This document shows positions 16,843 to 28,302 of a stretch of 64,000 nucleotides of DNA, piece by piece. Position numbers and translations under genes: made by a program. Source of the stretch: Neoasaia chiangmaiensis (GTDB lineage Bacteria; Pseudomonadota; Alphaproteobacteria; Acetobacterales; Acetobacteraceae). The DNA is taken from NCBI RefSeq assembly GCF_002005465.1, contig NZ_CP014691.1:3072001-3136000 (forward strand), read 5' to 3'. Numbering within the stretch: position 1 is the first letter of the stretch; each line of letters opens with the position of its first letter. Under the pieces are notes generated by a model. The model did not search any database. It was given only the letters and a program-made list of their open reading frames with translations, and was not told the DNA's origin.

Positions 16843-19224
16843 TTATGCGGTAGCAATGGTCATCTTCTCTTCATTGAACGCCTGATAGGCATCGATGACG
16901 ATTGCGCTGCGAACCGATGAAAGCATGCGCGGCGACGCAACCTTGGCGGAGACCGTCAACGTGACATTGTCGCCGGCCACGGCAGTGACATTGACCGTCG
17001 GGATCGGGGATTCCAGCACTTCCGGGCGGTCGGCCACCACCTTGCGCAGCAGTTGCCGTGCCTGTTCGATATCGGTGTCCTGCGAAATGGTGAAAGCCAT
17101 TGATATCGTGCCTTGCGTGCCGAAGCGCGTGGCGTTGGTGACAGATGACGTGATGAATTGTGAGTTGGGCACGATCATGACGGCGCCATCGGACAGTCCG
17201 ATTTCCGTGGAGCGGACGCTGATGCGCCGAACGTCGCCCTGGGAGCCGCCGATCGTAATCATATCGCCAACCCGGATCGGACGCTCAGCCAGAAGAATGA
17301 CGCCGGAGACGAAATTCTGCACGATGGATTGCAGTCCGAAACCGATCCCGACGGATAGCGCGCTGACAACCCATGTCAGATTTTTCATCGTCAGTCCTGC
17401 TTCTGAAAGAACGATCAGGAAAATCGCGATCCAGGCGGTATAGGTGAAAATGCTGATGATCGAACTTCTGGCGCCGATATCCAGTTGCGTGGTTGGAAAG
17501 AGCCTGTCGCGCATCCAGACGCAGATCTGGCGGATACCGTAATAGGCGACAATGACGATGCCGATACAAATCAGGATCGTGTTGAACGAAACCGGCACGC
17601 CGCTGATCGTCTGGCCGACGAACAGGTTTCGCAGGTGTGTGGAAACCGATTGCGTCGAGAGATTGCCATCGGACTGGGCAACAGCCAGCAGGACGATGAG
17701 CAGAAGGATATTGCCGACGCCCGACGCAAGAACACCGAACTGGCTGACGCGCTGACCGCTGACGCCCAGAGGAAGCAGCCTCGTGGCAAGAAGCGTCTGA
17801 GGTTGCAGAAGACGACCGGCGAGCTCGCGGATGCACAGCGCGAACAGGCTGAGAATGGCGACCGCAGCACCAAACGAGACGAGCCACGCAACGGTCTGGA
17901 ATGCGAAGGCGATGTAGCCATTCAGGACCGAGAGCCAGGTGACAATGACGATCAGAAAGGCCAGCCCGCGGATCGGGGGGGCCAGATGCGCACCTTCTCC
18001 ACCGGCGCGTGACAGGCGCCGGCAGACAAGCAGGAAAACGGTGGCGATGACGATAGCGTAGCCGCCCTGCACGGCGCGCAAGGTCGTCAGGCCCAGAATG
18101 TATTCGTCATTGAGATACAGAAGAATGTTCTGGATCAGGATTGCCGTTGCCATCATCCAGTCGATGCCGCGCAGTGCCCGCGGGGCATGTGGCGGCGTTT
18201 CATGAATGGATGTCGCACGACTCAGGATCGGCACGCCTGCGCCGATCAGGAAGCCGCAGATCGGCAACGCGGTGCCGATGAGCTGTTGAAGTGCCGCGCT
18301 TTCATTCTGGTTCAGTGCCAGGACTATGCTGCCGATATTCCAGATGACGCCAGCGACGACGGCGCAGACGATACCGTTCAATGCTGGCGGGAGGAGAGAA
18401 ATATCTGTATCGACCTCGTCGGGATGGCCGAAGCGTTTCGCGACGACGGTTCGTAGACGGCTCAGGCCGCTCAGGCTCGGTCGTGAGATGCCGAGGACGA
18501 TGACGGCGGTGGTGGCAAGCAATGCCAGGAAATAGGGCCACTGGCGAAAAGGACCGGGGTAGGTGTTGTGACTGCCGGCGACAAAGGCGCGGCGATCGCC
18601 CGGCAATTCATCGATCAGGTTCTTCCAGAAGGCTGGTGTCAGCGGTGAGGCGAGGTGCTCGGAGAGAAGGGCATGGTGCAGGGAGTTGTCGCGGCGGTTG
18701 ATCTCGAACAGGAGTTGTTTGGCCTGCAAGGCATACAGATGTGTGCGGGTCGAGGCCGAGTGGATCTCGGCCAGCTGTGACTGAATCTGCTTGCGTTGCG
18801 TGGTGATGCTTGCGTCTTCGCCGGTAACGGCTGTCGCGCCGACGATCTTGAGGTAATTCTCATAGACGGACTGATAGGACGCAATCTGCGTGTCCAGACT
18901 GTTTGCGCTGTCGAGTGCGGTCTGGGCCTGATGTCCGAGCGAGGCCAATGTATCGGTGCCCAGAGGAAGATCGGGCTGGTTCAGTTCATTGAAAATGCCG
19001 CGTGTTGTCGCGTGGATGCTGTCGAGCTGGGCGCTGATCGTCGGCAGGGCGGCATGCCAGCCGATGCCTTCGGACATATTGCCCAGTCCGGGATCGGGCG
19101 GGCCAGGATCTGCCGATGCAGGGGCAGCCTCGGGATGGGCCGCCGTCATGATGATGAGGGCTACAAGGCAGAACCGGCGCGCCCAACCTGAAATCGTCCT
19201 AATCGTGTTTTGGCGCACCGCCAT
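16843..19224 (-). CDS. Large mechanosensitive channel (MscS family, DUF3772-type N-terminus)
   Basis: The protein has 793 residues with a signal sequence and a periplasmic coiled-coil region (about 60-210) of the DUF3772 type. Several membrane helices follow (about 230-590). The MscS pore and beta domain are near 595-720: SALSVGIGFGLQSIVQNFVSGVILLAERPIRVGDMITIGG is the conserved pore helix and beta start. MscK/YbiO-sized relatives gate under membrane tension to release solutes in hypoosmotic shock. It is divergent from nothing close and ends 128 bases from the HTH-membrane gene. Confidence 0.9.
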   Translation of the reverse strand: MAVRQNTIRTISGWARRFCLVALIIMTAAHPEAAPASADPGPPDPGLGNMSEGIGWHAALPTISAQLDSIHATTRGIFNELNQPDLPLGTDTLASLGHQAQTALDSANSLDTQIASYQSVYENYLKIVGATAVTGEDASITTQRKQIQSQLAEIHSASTRTHLYALQAKQLLFEINRRDNSLHHALLSEHLASPLTPAFWKNLIDELPGDRRAFVAGSHNTYPGPFRQWPYFLALLATTAVIVLGISRPSLSGLSRLRTVVAKRFGHPDEVDTDISLLPPALNGIVCAVVAGVIWNIGSIVLALNQNESAALQQLIGTALPICGFLIGAGVPILSRATSIHETPPHAPRALRGIDWMMATAILIQNILLYLNDEYILGLTTLRAVQGGYAIVIATVFLLVCRRLSRAGGEGAHLAPPIRGLAFLIVIVTWLSVLNGYIAFAFQTVAWLVSFGAAVAILSLFALCIRELAGRLLQPQTLLATRLLPLGVSGQRVSQFGVLASGVGNILLLIVLLAVAQSDGNLSTQSVSTHLRNLFVGQTISGVPVSFNTILICIGIVIVAYYGIRQICVWMRDRLFPTTQLDIGARSSIISIFTYTAWIAIFLIVLSEAGLTMKNLTWVVSALSVGIGFGLQSIVQNFVSGVILLAERPIRVGDMITIGGSQGDVRRISVRSTEIGLSDGAVMIVPNSQFITSSVTNATRFGTQGTISMAFTISQDTDIEQARQLLRKVVADRPEVLESPIPTVNVTAVAGDNVTLTVSAKVASPRMLSSVRSAIVIDAYQAFNEEKMTIATA

Positions 19225-19316
19225 CGTCTGGTCCCGCTCCTGATGATTGAGGGGACAAAACGATTTGCCGGCAAGGTTGGTTCGTCTGCCCTATGACAAA
19301 CCGGCTGATGTTGTCG

Positions 19317-20393
19317 TCAGGCGCGTGCTTGCGCCCTGATATCGTCAATGCTTTCGAGGTTTCGCTCACGCATGATCTGCAGGAGTTCCCGTTTCATCCG
19401 GTCAAGGACTCCTGCGCCGTCCAGAATGAAGCTGGAATAGATCTGCACCATATCGGCGCCTGCGGAAAGACGATCAAACACGTCCTGACCGCTCTCGATG
19501 CCGCCACAGGCGATCAGGTGAAGTCGACCTTTCGTAACGGCAGCGACGCGATGCAGCATATCACGGGCAAGCGGCGCAAGCGGTCGTCCGGACAGGCCGC
19601 CGGCTTCGTCGGCGTGGAAGCTTCTCAGACCGGCAGGACGGCTGATCGTCGTATTCGTCAGGATCAGTCCGTCCGCGCCATGCTCGATCGCCGTTTCGAC
19701 GATCGGCTGGATATCGCTCTCGGCGAGATCCGGCGAGAGTTTGACCACGAGCGGCGGGCGAGTCGGATTTCGGTCGGCAATGGCGCTGAGGATCGCGGCA
19801 AGATGTTCGGCTGTCTGGAGATTGCGCAAACCCGGCGTGTTGGGGGACGAAAGGTTGATGGTGACGTAGTCGGCATAGGGGCTGACGCGTGCGACACCAT
19901 TGGCGTAGTCCTGTGCCGGACTGGCATTCTCCTTGTTGATGCCGAGGTTGACGCCGACCGGCGTATGTCCGGCGCCACGGCCATAGCCGCCAGGCATGGG
20001 ACGATGCAGGCGCGCCAGGCGACGGCAGAAACGGTCGATGCCGCAGCTGTTGAAGCCCATGCGATTGATGATCGCCCCGTCTTCCGGCAGGCGGAAGAGG
20101 CGGGGGGCAGGGTTGCCGGGCTGCGGGCGCGGTGTGACCGTGCCACATTCGACATGGCCGAAACCGAGGCGTGCCAACGGCCGTACGGCCCGTGCGTCCT
20201 TGTCGAAACCTGCGGCAAGGCCGATGGGATTGGGGAAACGGAGGCCCATCAGACGCGTGCTGAGCGCCGGGACATCGCGCCGGGCATGAGCGGGACCCAG
20301 TCCGAGGGCGAGACCGCGAATGGCGATCTCATGAGCGGTTTCCGGCTCGAAGCGATGCAGGAGGGCGGTGGCGGCGGAGGCCAGTTTGTTCAT
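19317..20393 (-). CDS. pyrD: Dihydroorotate dehydrogenase (quinone), class 2
   Basis: The protein has 358 residues from MNKLASAATALLHRFEPETA; the longer open frame upstream is not family-like. The N-terminal amphipathic helix (HRFEPETAHEIAI) of class 2 enzymes marks membrane association and quinone use. FMN and substrate motifs include NPIGLAAGFDKDA, GHVECGTVTPRPQPGNPAPRLFRLPEDGAIINRMGFN, TINLSSPNTPGLRN and LILTNTTISRP. It catalyses the fourth step of UMP synthesis. It is divergent from the small gene at 20530. Confidence 0.96.
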   Translation of the reverse strand: MNKLASAATALLHRFEPETAHEIAIRGLALGLGPAHARRDVPALSTRLMGLRFPNPIGLAAGFDKDARAVRPLARLGFGHVECGTVTPRPQPGNPAPRLFRLPEDGAIINRMGFNSCGIDRFCRRLARLHRPMPGGYGRGAGHTPVGVNLGINKENASPAQDYANGVARVSPYADYVTINLSSPNTPGLRNLQTAEHLAAILSAIADRNPTRPPLVVKLSPDLAESDIQPIVETAIEHGADGLILTNTTISRPAGLRSFHADEAGGLSGRPLAPLARDMLHRVAAVTKGRLHLIACGGIESGQDVFDRLSAGADMVQIYSSFILDGAGVLDRMKRELLQIMRERNLESIDDIRAQARA

Positions 20394-20529
20394 GCGACGC
20401 GTGTCCTTGGGGTGTGGAAGTTGCAAGGCGTGGGGCGTCAATAGCGTGCCTGCTGGACCAAAGGGAGGGGTGCGGGGACGTGAGGGAAATAATTTGCGTG
20501 GCACCGACAATGCGCTAAGGGCTCAGACC

Positions 20530-20790
20530 ATGTGGGATGAACCGTATCTTGAGACCTGCTGCCGCTCGGCCTTGCACCGGCTCCTGCTGTGCGCCGACGC
20601 TGGCAGGCCGCAGAACCTGCGTGACCAGCCCTGCCTGGAGCGCCTGTGCCGGATGGGTTTCGCGCAACTGCGCAACGATGGGCGATTCGAGATCGTCCCG
20701 GCGGGACAGGCCCGCCATGACAAGGAGATCGGCAAGCTTGCGCCGGCTTATGCCGGTGCGCGACGCCATCCTGCGCGCATTAGCGATTGA
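20530..20790 (+). CDS. Small winged-helix-like hypothetical protein
   Basis: The protein has 86 residues from MWDEPYLETCCRSALHRLLL. The segment LERLCRMGFAQLRNDGRFEIVPAGQARHDKEI looks like the end of a winged-helix domain (beta-hairpin wing with DGRF and the T/A-x-A-G-x-x-R-H pattern seen in MarR/PadR-like folds). It is too short for a full regulator of those families. It lies between divergent pyrD and the thiC riboswitch. Function unknown. Confidence 0.5.
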   Translation: MWDEPYLETCCRSALHRLLLCADAGRPQNLRDQPCLERLCRMGFAQLRNDGRFEIVPAGQARHDKEIGKLAPAYAGARRHPARISD

Positions 20791-20821
20791 CGGGAATCGA
20801 CGAAAAGTCGAATGTTCCGGT

Positions 20822-22879
<2,058 letters not shown>

Positions 22880-23359
22880 CCGCCCAACGTGTCTGCAAGG
22901 CAAGGCTCGGACGCTTGCCGCGGGGATTATCGCCGGATCTGCGATGACGTGGATCCGGTCGTGCCTCGAATGAAGGTGGTCGTGCGCCTCAGAAGATCAC
23001 ACCATCGGCCTGTCTGCAGGGTGTCTCCTGGTCCTCTTGATCTCGGTTAAATGACAGGTTGGCATAAAAGTGATGTGTGGTCTGACCGACGTGTTGTCGG
23101 CGGTCCATATCGCCATTTTGGGGATCATCGAAGGACAAATCCGGCGCGGTAGTCCGTTGGATTGTCATGGTAGGCGGCGACCGGTCCGTCAGGTGCAGGT
23201 TTCGAAGGTTCGTTCATTGAAACGGCGGACCGTTCGGTTTGTCGCGATTTTGTGTGTAGGAGATTTGAGCGTCTCATATAGCGTCCGCCGGTGACATTCG
23301 ACGATCTACCGACGGGACTGGATACTGCTTCCACCGCCCGATATTCGCAGGAGCTGTGC
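22880..23359. other. Intergenic stretch between thiC and the MFS gene, nothing assigned
   Basis: About 480 bases carry no frame with family-like sequence. A 30-codon ATG frame on the minus strand (about 23125-23217, starting MNEPSKPAPDG) was seen but has no ribosome-binding site. The last bases (CAGGAG) are the Shine-Dalgarno of the MFS gene. A long leader or small RNA is possible, but no defined element is visible. Confidence 0.5.
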
Positions 23360-24769
23360 ATGCAGAGTGAGACGAGCTCAACCTATGATGCAACGTTGGC
23401 AGGCGAGGTGACGCGGCCATCGGCGGAAGAGATTGGGCTTGATGCGTCCAGCCTTCGTCGAGCGGCATGGACATGTTCCTTCGGCAGCGCGCTGGAATAT
23501 TACGACTTTGCGCTCTACAGCCTTGCCTCCGCGCTGGTTTTCGGGCCGCTTTTCTTTCCTTCGCACATACCCGGCATGGGTCTGATCGCCAGTTTCGGGA
23601 CATATTTTCTCGGTTTTGCGGCCCGTCCGTTCGGGGGCATCGTGTTCGGTGCGCTGGGTGATCGCTGGGGACGCAAGAGCGTCCTTCTGATTACCGTGAC
23701 ATTGATGGGTTGTGCCAGCACGGGCATCGGCCTGATTCCGACCTATGCGACGATTGGCATGTGGGCACCGGTCCTGCTGGTGATCCTGCGGGTGCTTCAG
23801 GGGCTGGGCGCTGGCGCGGAACAGGCGGGCGCGGCGGTCATGATGACGGAATATGCACCGCCCGGGCGCCGTGGCTTCTATGCGTCCCTGCCGTTTCTCG
23901 GCATACAGGTCGGCACCATTCTGGCCGCGATCGTTTATTTCGTGCTGCTGTTTGGCGTTGATGACGTCTCGCAAGGCTGGGTGTGGCGCGTGCCTTTTCT
24001 GGCGAGTGCCGTGATCCTTGTCGTGGCGTTGTATATGCGTCTGACGCTCAAGGAATCACCGGCTTTCGCGCATATGCAGGAAGAGGCTGCCAAGGAGCAG
24101 CATGACGCAACGCTGACGGGTCTGCTTCGTGGTTCCTGGCGGACCATCGTGATCGGCATCGGCCTGCGTGCGGCGGAGAATGGCGGTTCGTCGATCTATC
24201 AGGTTCTCGCATTGAGTTTTATCGTGCACACGATGGGCATGAAGCCACTGGTCGGTACATTGGCGCTTATCTGCGCAGCCATCGCAGGCGCCGTGACCGT
24301 GCCCGTAGCGGGATTGATGGCGGATCGCTGGGGGCGTGTGCGTGTCTATCGCGGATTTGCGATCGTGACGGCGCTGGCCTCGTTCCCTGTCTGGTACGCT
24401 TTCAGTCTCGGGAATGTTTTCCTGGCCATCATTGCGCTGACGGTGGCGCTCGGCGTTGGCATCTGGGGCATGTTCGGCACGCAGGCGGCTTTGCTTCCGG
24501 AGATGTTCGGGGCCCGCCATCGGTATGTGGCGGTATCCCTGACGCGTGAGACGTCTGCCGTGATCTCCGGCGGCCTGACGCCGCTGTTCGGCTCGTTCGC
24601 CATCGCCTTTGTCTCTCGCTACCATATCCACGATGCTCATCCGGGCGAGGGCGCATGGTGGTTGCTGGCGATCTACGTCATCCTGTTGGCACTGACCACG
24701 ATTTTGGCGACATTGTTCCTGCCGGAGCCGCGTAATCGCGATCTGCTGGATCCGAATGACGTCCTGTGA
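23360..24769 (+). CDS. MFS transporter, metabolite:H+ symporter (ShiA/ProP-like) subfamily
   Basis: The protein has 469 residues, starting MQSETSSTYDATLAGEVT directly behind CAGGAG; the open frame from 23291 lacks a good start. It has twelve hydrophobic segments. The family signature is clear: GSALEYYDFALYS in helix 1, the loop motif GALGDRWGRKSVLL, RVLQGLGAGAEQAGAAVMMTEYAPPGRRGF, and GLMADRWGRVRVY in the second half. Relatives import shikimate, alpha-ketoglutarate, citrate, proline or betaine with protons. The gene 67 bases downstream encodes a hydratase-family enzyme, which favours an organic acid substrate. Confidence 0.9.
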   Translation: MQSETSSTYDATLAGEVTRPSAEEIGLDASSLRRAAWTCSFGSALEYYDFALYSLASALVFGPLFFPSHIPGMGLIASFGTYFLGFAARPFGGIVFGALGDRWGRKSVLLITVTLMGCASTGIGLIPTYATIGMWAPVLLVILRVLQGLGAGAEQAGAAVMMTEYAPPGRRGFYASLPFLGIQVGTILAAIVYFVLLFGVDDVSQGWVWRVPFLASAVILVVALYMRLTLKESPAFAHMQEEAAKEQHDATLTGLLRGSWRTIVIGIGLRAAENGGSSIYQVLALSFIVHTMGMKPLVGTLALICAAIAGAVTVPVAGLMADRWGRVRVYRGFAIVTALASFPVWYAFSLGNVFLAIIALTVALGVGIWGMFGTQAALLPEMFGARHRYVAVSLTRETSAVISGGLTPLFGSFAIAFVSRYHIHDAHPGEGAWWLLAIYVILLALTTILATLFLPEPRNRDLLDPNDVL

Positions 24770-24836
24770 TGCAGGTTATCGCCGGGGCTGTCGGGTGATG
24801 ATCACCCGAAAAAAATCTGAATGAGGATCAGGCAGA

Positions 24837-25625
24837 ATGGATAAACCATCCGCAGTGAACGGGTTGGCCGAGATATACCTGAATGCCCGGCATCGTGGAG
24901 AACTGTTGCAGGGCATTCCCGCGGCCTTCGAACCGCAGGACGAGGCGCAGGCTTATGCTGTGCAAGATGCCGTGGCGCGTATTCTGACCACCGGGTCCGG
25001 TCCTGTCAGGGGCTGGAAGGTCGGGGCAGCGACGCCGGAGGCAATCCCATTCTGCGCGCCGATACACGCGGCGACAATTCTTGAGGATGGGGCGAGGGTC
25101 GATGCGCGGCTTTGTCGTCATTTCGGCGTTGAGGCGGAACTGGCCTACCGGTTCGCGCGCGATCTTCCGCGTGGTGATAAACCCTATGATGAAAATACGG
25201 TGTTGGAGGCCATCGGTTCGATCCATGCTGCGATCGAGATATTCGATACGCGTTTCGACAAGCCCCACTCGCAGAGTCGTCTGGCGCACATGGCCGATCA
25301 GGGCAATCATGGCGCGATGATCGTCGGGGAGGGCGTGGCGGACTGGCATCGCTTTATTCCATCCACGGCCGCAAAGATGACGCTGACGATCAATGGCACG
25401 GTGACCCATCGCAAGATAGGTGGCAATTCCGCGGGAGACACGCGCCGGTTGCTGACATGGCTGGCCAATCACGCGGCTGAACGTGGCCTGCCGATCAAGG
25501 CCGGCGATACGGTTATCAGTGGCTCAACGATGGGCACGGCGTTTGTTCGTCAGGATTCCGAGGTTGTTGTGGAATTCGAGGGTCTTCCGCCGGTCCATGC
25601 GACCGTTCAGGTTGCTTCTGTGTGA
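24837..25625 (+). CDS. 2-keto-4-pentenoate hydratase / fumarylacetoacetate hydrolase-family enzyme
   Basis: The protein has 262 residues, starting MDKPSAVNGLAEIYLNARHR. It resembles MhpD/HpaH hydratases: VRGWKVGAATPEA, the metal-binding EAELAYRFARDLP, AIGSIHAAIEIFDTRF, and a C-terminal GDTVISGSTMGTAFVRQDSEVVVEFEGL. Such enzymes add water to 2-oxo-pent-4-enoate or decarboxylate related 2-oxo acids in aromatic meta-cleavage. No ring-cleavage dioxygenase is nearby, so the substrate is uncertain. It probably forms a transcription unit with the MFS gene. Confidence 0.8.
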   Translation: MDKPSAVNGLAEIYLNARHRGELLQGIPAAFEPQDEAQAYAVQDAVARILTTGSGPVRGWKVGAATPEAIPFCAPIHAATILEDGARVDARLCRHFGVEAELAYRFARDLPRGDKPYDENTVLEAIGSIHAAIEIFDTRFDKPHSQSRLAHMADQGNHGAMIVGEGVADWHRFIPSTAAKMTLTINGTVTHRKIGGNSAGDTRRLLTWLANHAAERGLPIKAGDTVISGSTMGTAFVRQDSEVVVEFEGLPPVHATVQVASV

Positions 25626-25798
25626 GAAACGGGCAGGCGTTGCGGATGTCGAAAGGTGATGATGCTGTTCGCTGTCAATATTGGCGGCGATCTGGAGCGA
25701 TTTATTACAGCCAAGCCGTAAGTTGACTGAAAAAGATGCTGCCGACTGGGTCGTCCGAGTTGACGCGCCCGTGATGTACGACCCATCATTGTGGCAGC

Positions 25799-26170
25799 AT
25801 GATCGACCAGATGAACAACAGTCCTGAGCCGCATGTCCTGGATCGTCTGGCATGCCCGCGCGACGCAAGCGGTCGACCCGCAGGCAAGGCCGTAATCAGT
25901 GCGGCATCGGCTTTGGGTGAGGCGGCACTGAAATGCACGGCTGCTTATGTCGTCGACGACCGGCAGGCCTTCATTCAGGACAGCGCCACCTTTCTGATGA
26001 CCCTGTTGCAAATCTGGCAACTCGGCGATGTCGATCAATCCGATGTTTTTCGGGAGATCGATCATCGACGCCAACTGGGTGATCTCTTGCTGAAGCTCAG
26101 CGAGGACAGCTCCGGGAACGAGCAGGGGCCGGCAAGACGATGGCGTCCTGCGTCCACGAAGCTTCCCTGA
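25799..26170 (+). CDS. HisE/MazG-like helical protein
   Basis: The protein has 123 residues (ATG at 25799; ATG at 25811 is an alternative). The segment SALGEAALKCTAAYVVDDRQAFIQDSATFLMTLLQIWQLGDVDQSDVFREIDHR follows the all-alpha phosphoribosyl-ATP pyrophosphatase pattern, with a GE-A metal-binding region and a D-x-x-x-F...L helix. The full set of acidic metal ligands (EE-x12-E-x2-D) is not intact, so catalysis is doubtful. It lies 65 bases upstream of cvpA-purF on the same strand. It might be a divergent nucleotide pyrophosphatase; this is inference. Confidence 0.6.
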   Translation: MIDQMNNSPEPHVLDRLACPRDASGRPAGKAVISAASALGEAALKCTAAYVVDDRQAFIQDSATFLMTLLQIWQLGDVDQSDVFREIDHRRQLGDLLLKLSEDSSGNEQGPARRWRPASTKLP

Positions 26171-26235
26171 TCGATCGAGCGCTTGCTGCTTTCGCTGTCA
26201 TCGGGCATGCGAAGGCCCAGCAGTAAGGAGCCATC

Positions 26236-26757
26236 ATGACGACCGCCGATATTGTCGCGCTGACGACCATGGGTCTGGCGGCGCTCTGGGGAATGTTCAA
26301 CGGCTTCTGGACCCTCGTTCTTGGCTTTGCAGCGTGGGCGGGCGCAATCTGGGTTACGGTCGAGTGTTATGCGCTGCTGTTGCCCTTTATCGCGCCGCAC
26401 GTCGGGGACGTTGTCGTGGCGAAAGGGCTTGCGATGGCATCGTGCTTCGTCGTGTCGATCCTGATATTCTCCAGTATCGCGCGTCGTGCAGGCCGTCTGG
26501 TGCAGGGGTCGGTTCTGGGCTCGGTCGATCGTCTGCTCGGTATCGGTCTCGGCGCGGCGGTGGGATTCGGCTTTCTGGTGATCGGGTTTGTGGCATTGCA
26601 TGCGTTTTTCGGGCGAGGGATCGTTTTCATCGTGCATGGCAGCCATCTGGCCCCTTATATAGAGCGCAGCGCTTCCTATCTTGAGGGTTTGTTGCCGAGC
26701 TTTGCACAAACAGGGGTTGCGCCGTTGTCCGCGCCGGGCCATGACGCCGCCATCTGA
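26236..26757 (+). CDS. cvpA: CvpA-family membrane protein
   Basis: The protein has 173 residues with four hydrophobic segments (about 5-27, 30-52, 62-84 and 98-122) in the CvpA layout, including GMFNGFWTLVLGFAAW and SVDRLLGIGLGAAVGFGF. It starts MTTADIVALTTMGLAALWGM. CvpA is an inner-membrane protein first linked to colicin V export and commonly placed before purF, as here. Its exact role remains unclear. Confidence 0.92.
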   Translation: MTTADIVALTTMGLAALWGMFNGFWTLVLGFAAWAGAIWVTVECYALLLPFIAPHVGDVVVAKGLAMASCFVVSILIFSSIARRAGRLVQGSVLGSVDRLLGIGLGAAVGFGFLVIGFVALHAFFGRGIVFIVHGSHLAPYIERSASYLEGLLPSFAQTGVAPLSAPGHDAAI

Positions 26758-26795
26758 TTGCGTCGCCCTGTCATAGCCGCTGGAGATCCGTATCC

Positions 26796-28241
26796 ATGAG
26801 TTGTCCTTCCGATCGAAGCGTGAGCGCCACGGCGGTCAACCGTCCCTATGAAGAATGCGGTGTTGTCGGAATCTGGGGTGCGGACGATGCAGCGGCGATG
26901 GTCGCGCTGGGCCTTCATGCCCTGCAGCATCGCGGGCAGGAAGCTGCCGGCATCGTCAGCCACGACACGGAGCGGTTCTACCAGCACAAGGGTCTTGGCC
27001 TGGTTGGTGAGGTGTTTCATGATCCGCGCGTCATGGCGACGTTGCCGGGGCAGTCGGCGATCGGTCACAATCGCTATGCGACCACCGGCGCCACCCTGTT
27101 GCGGAATGTCCAGCCGCTCTATGCGGATTTCGAATTTGGCGGCCTGGCCGTTGCCCATAATGGCAATCTGACGAATGCTGGCACCCTGCGCCAGGCGTTG
27201 GTACGGCGCGGTTGCCTCTTCCAGTCGACGACGGATACGGAAGTGTTCGTCCATCTCATTGCGATCTCGCTCTACACAAACGTCATGGACCGCTTGATCG
27301 ATGCCGTGAAGCAGGTGAAAGGCGCATATTCCCTCATCGCCCTGACGCCCGAGATGATGGTGGGACTGCGCGACCCGCTCGGCGTCAGACCGCTGATCCT
27401 TGGGCGTCTGCCCAGTTCAGGCGGATGGATGCTCGCCAGCGAGACATGCGGCCTCGATATCGTCGGCGCTGAATATGTCCGGGATATCGAACCGGGTGAG
27501 ATCGTGGTGATCGATCGCGATGGTATTCGGTCGATCAAGCCGTTTGCCGAGACGCAGTCTCGCTTCTGCGTTTTCGAATATATCTATTTCGCCCGTCCGG
27601 ATTCCGTTCTGGAATCGCAGCCGGTTTACAGTGCGCGCAAGCAGATTGGCGTCGAACTGGCGCGTGAGAGTGCGGTGGATGCGGATGTAGTGGTTCCGGT
27701 GCCGGATTCCGGTGTGCCATCCGCCATGGGCTTTGCGGTGGAAAGCGGGATTCCCTTCGAAATGGGGATTATCCGCAACCATTACGTTGGGCGGACATTC
27801 ATTGAGCCGACGGATCAGATTCGCAATCTCGGTGTTCGCATGAAGCATTCCGCCAATCGGACTGTTCTGGCCGGTCGGCGTGTTGTGCTTGTGGACGATT
27901 CGATCGTGCGTGGCACGACATCGCGCAAGATCGTGGACATGGTCCGCGCCGCCGGAGCGACGGAGGTGCACATGCGCATCTCCAGCCCGCCGACCAAGCA
28001 TCCGTGTTTTTATGGCATCGATACGCCTGAAGAAAGCAAGCTATTGGCAGCGACGCATGATATGGCCGCGATGGCCGAGGTCATTGGCGTCGACAGTCTG
28101 GCCTTTATCTCTTTCGATGGGCTTTACCGCGCACTGGGATATGAAGGGCGTGGCGCTGCGCGCGGCCGGTATTGCGATGCCTGTTTTACGGGTGATTACC
28201 CGATCGAGCTGGTCGACAAGGAGGGCCATCTCGTCGCCTGA
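26796..28241 (+). CDS. purF: Amidophosphoribosyltransferase
   Basis: The protein has 481 residues. The catalytic cysteine of the glutamine amidotransferase domain is Cys21 in NRPYEECGVVGIWG, preceded by a propeptide that is presumably removed. GHNRYATTG, AVAHNGNLTN and TDTEV follow. The phosphoribosyltransferase domain has the PRPP motif VVLVDDSIVRGTTSRKIV. It makes phosphoribosylamine, the first committed step of purine synthesis. It follows cvpA by 38 bases. Cysteines near the C-terminus (CFYGIDTP and CDACFTGDYP) fit the iron-sulfur type. Confidence 0.97.
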   Translation: MSCPSDRSVSATAVNRPYEECGVVGIWGADDAAAMVALGLHALQHRGQEAAGIVSHDTERFYQHKGLGLVGEVFHDPRVMATLPGQSAIGHNRYATTGATLLRNVQPLYADFEFGGLAVAHNGNLTNAGTLRQALVRRGCLFQSTTDTEVFVHLIAISLYTNVMDRLIDAVKQVKGAYSLIALTPEMMVGLRDPLGVRPLILGRLPSSGGWMLASETCGLDIVGAEYVRDIEPGEIVVIDRDGIRSIKPFAETQSRFCVFEYIYFARPDSVLESQPVYSARKQIGVELARESAVDADVVVPVPDSGVPSAMGFAVESGIPFEMGIIRNHYVGRTFIEPTDQIRNLGVRMKHSANRTVLAGRRVVLVDDSIVRGTTSRKIVDMVRAAGATEVHMRISSPPTKHPCFYGIDTPEESKLLAATHDMAAMAEVIGVDSLAFISFDGLYRALGYEGRGAARGRYCDACFTGDYPIELVDKEGHLVA

Positions 28242-28249
28242 TCAATGGC

Positions 28250-28289
28250 AGCTCAGAAAAGCGAGGTAAAGGCTTCGTTTTTCCGAGCT
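28250..28289. terminator. Bidirectional hairpin terminator between purF and the TetR gene
   Basis: A 17-position imperfect stem begins with AGCTC and ends with GAGCT, with 16 pairs counting two G-U, and a 6-base loop. It has A-rich and T-rich inner segments and sits between two converging genes. Confidence 0.65.
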
Positions 28290-28302
28290 ATGGACAGATG
28301 CT

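Noticed and set aside
23125-23217. 30-codon minus-strand frame between thiC and the MFS gene
   Set aside because: The sequence looks protein-like, but there is no ribosome-binding site and no partner; too short to support.
25607-26074. Minus-strand 155-codon frame opposite the HisE-like gene
   Set aside because: The plus-strand frame shows an all-alpha pyrophosphatase pattern; the minus-strand frame shows none.
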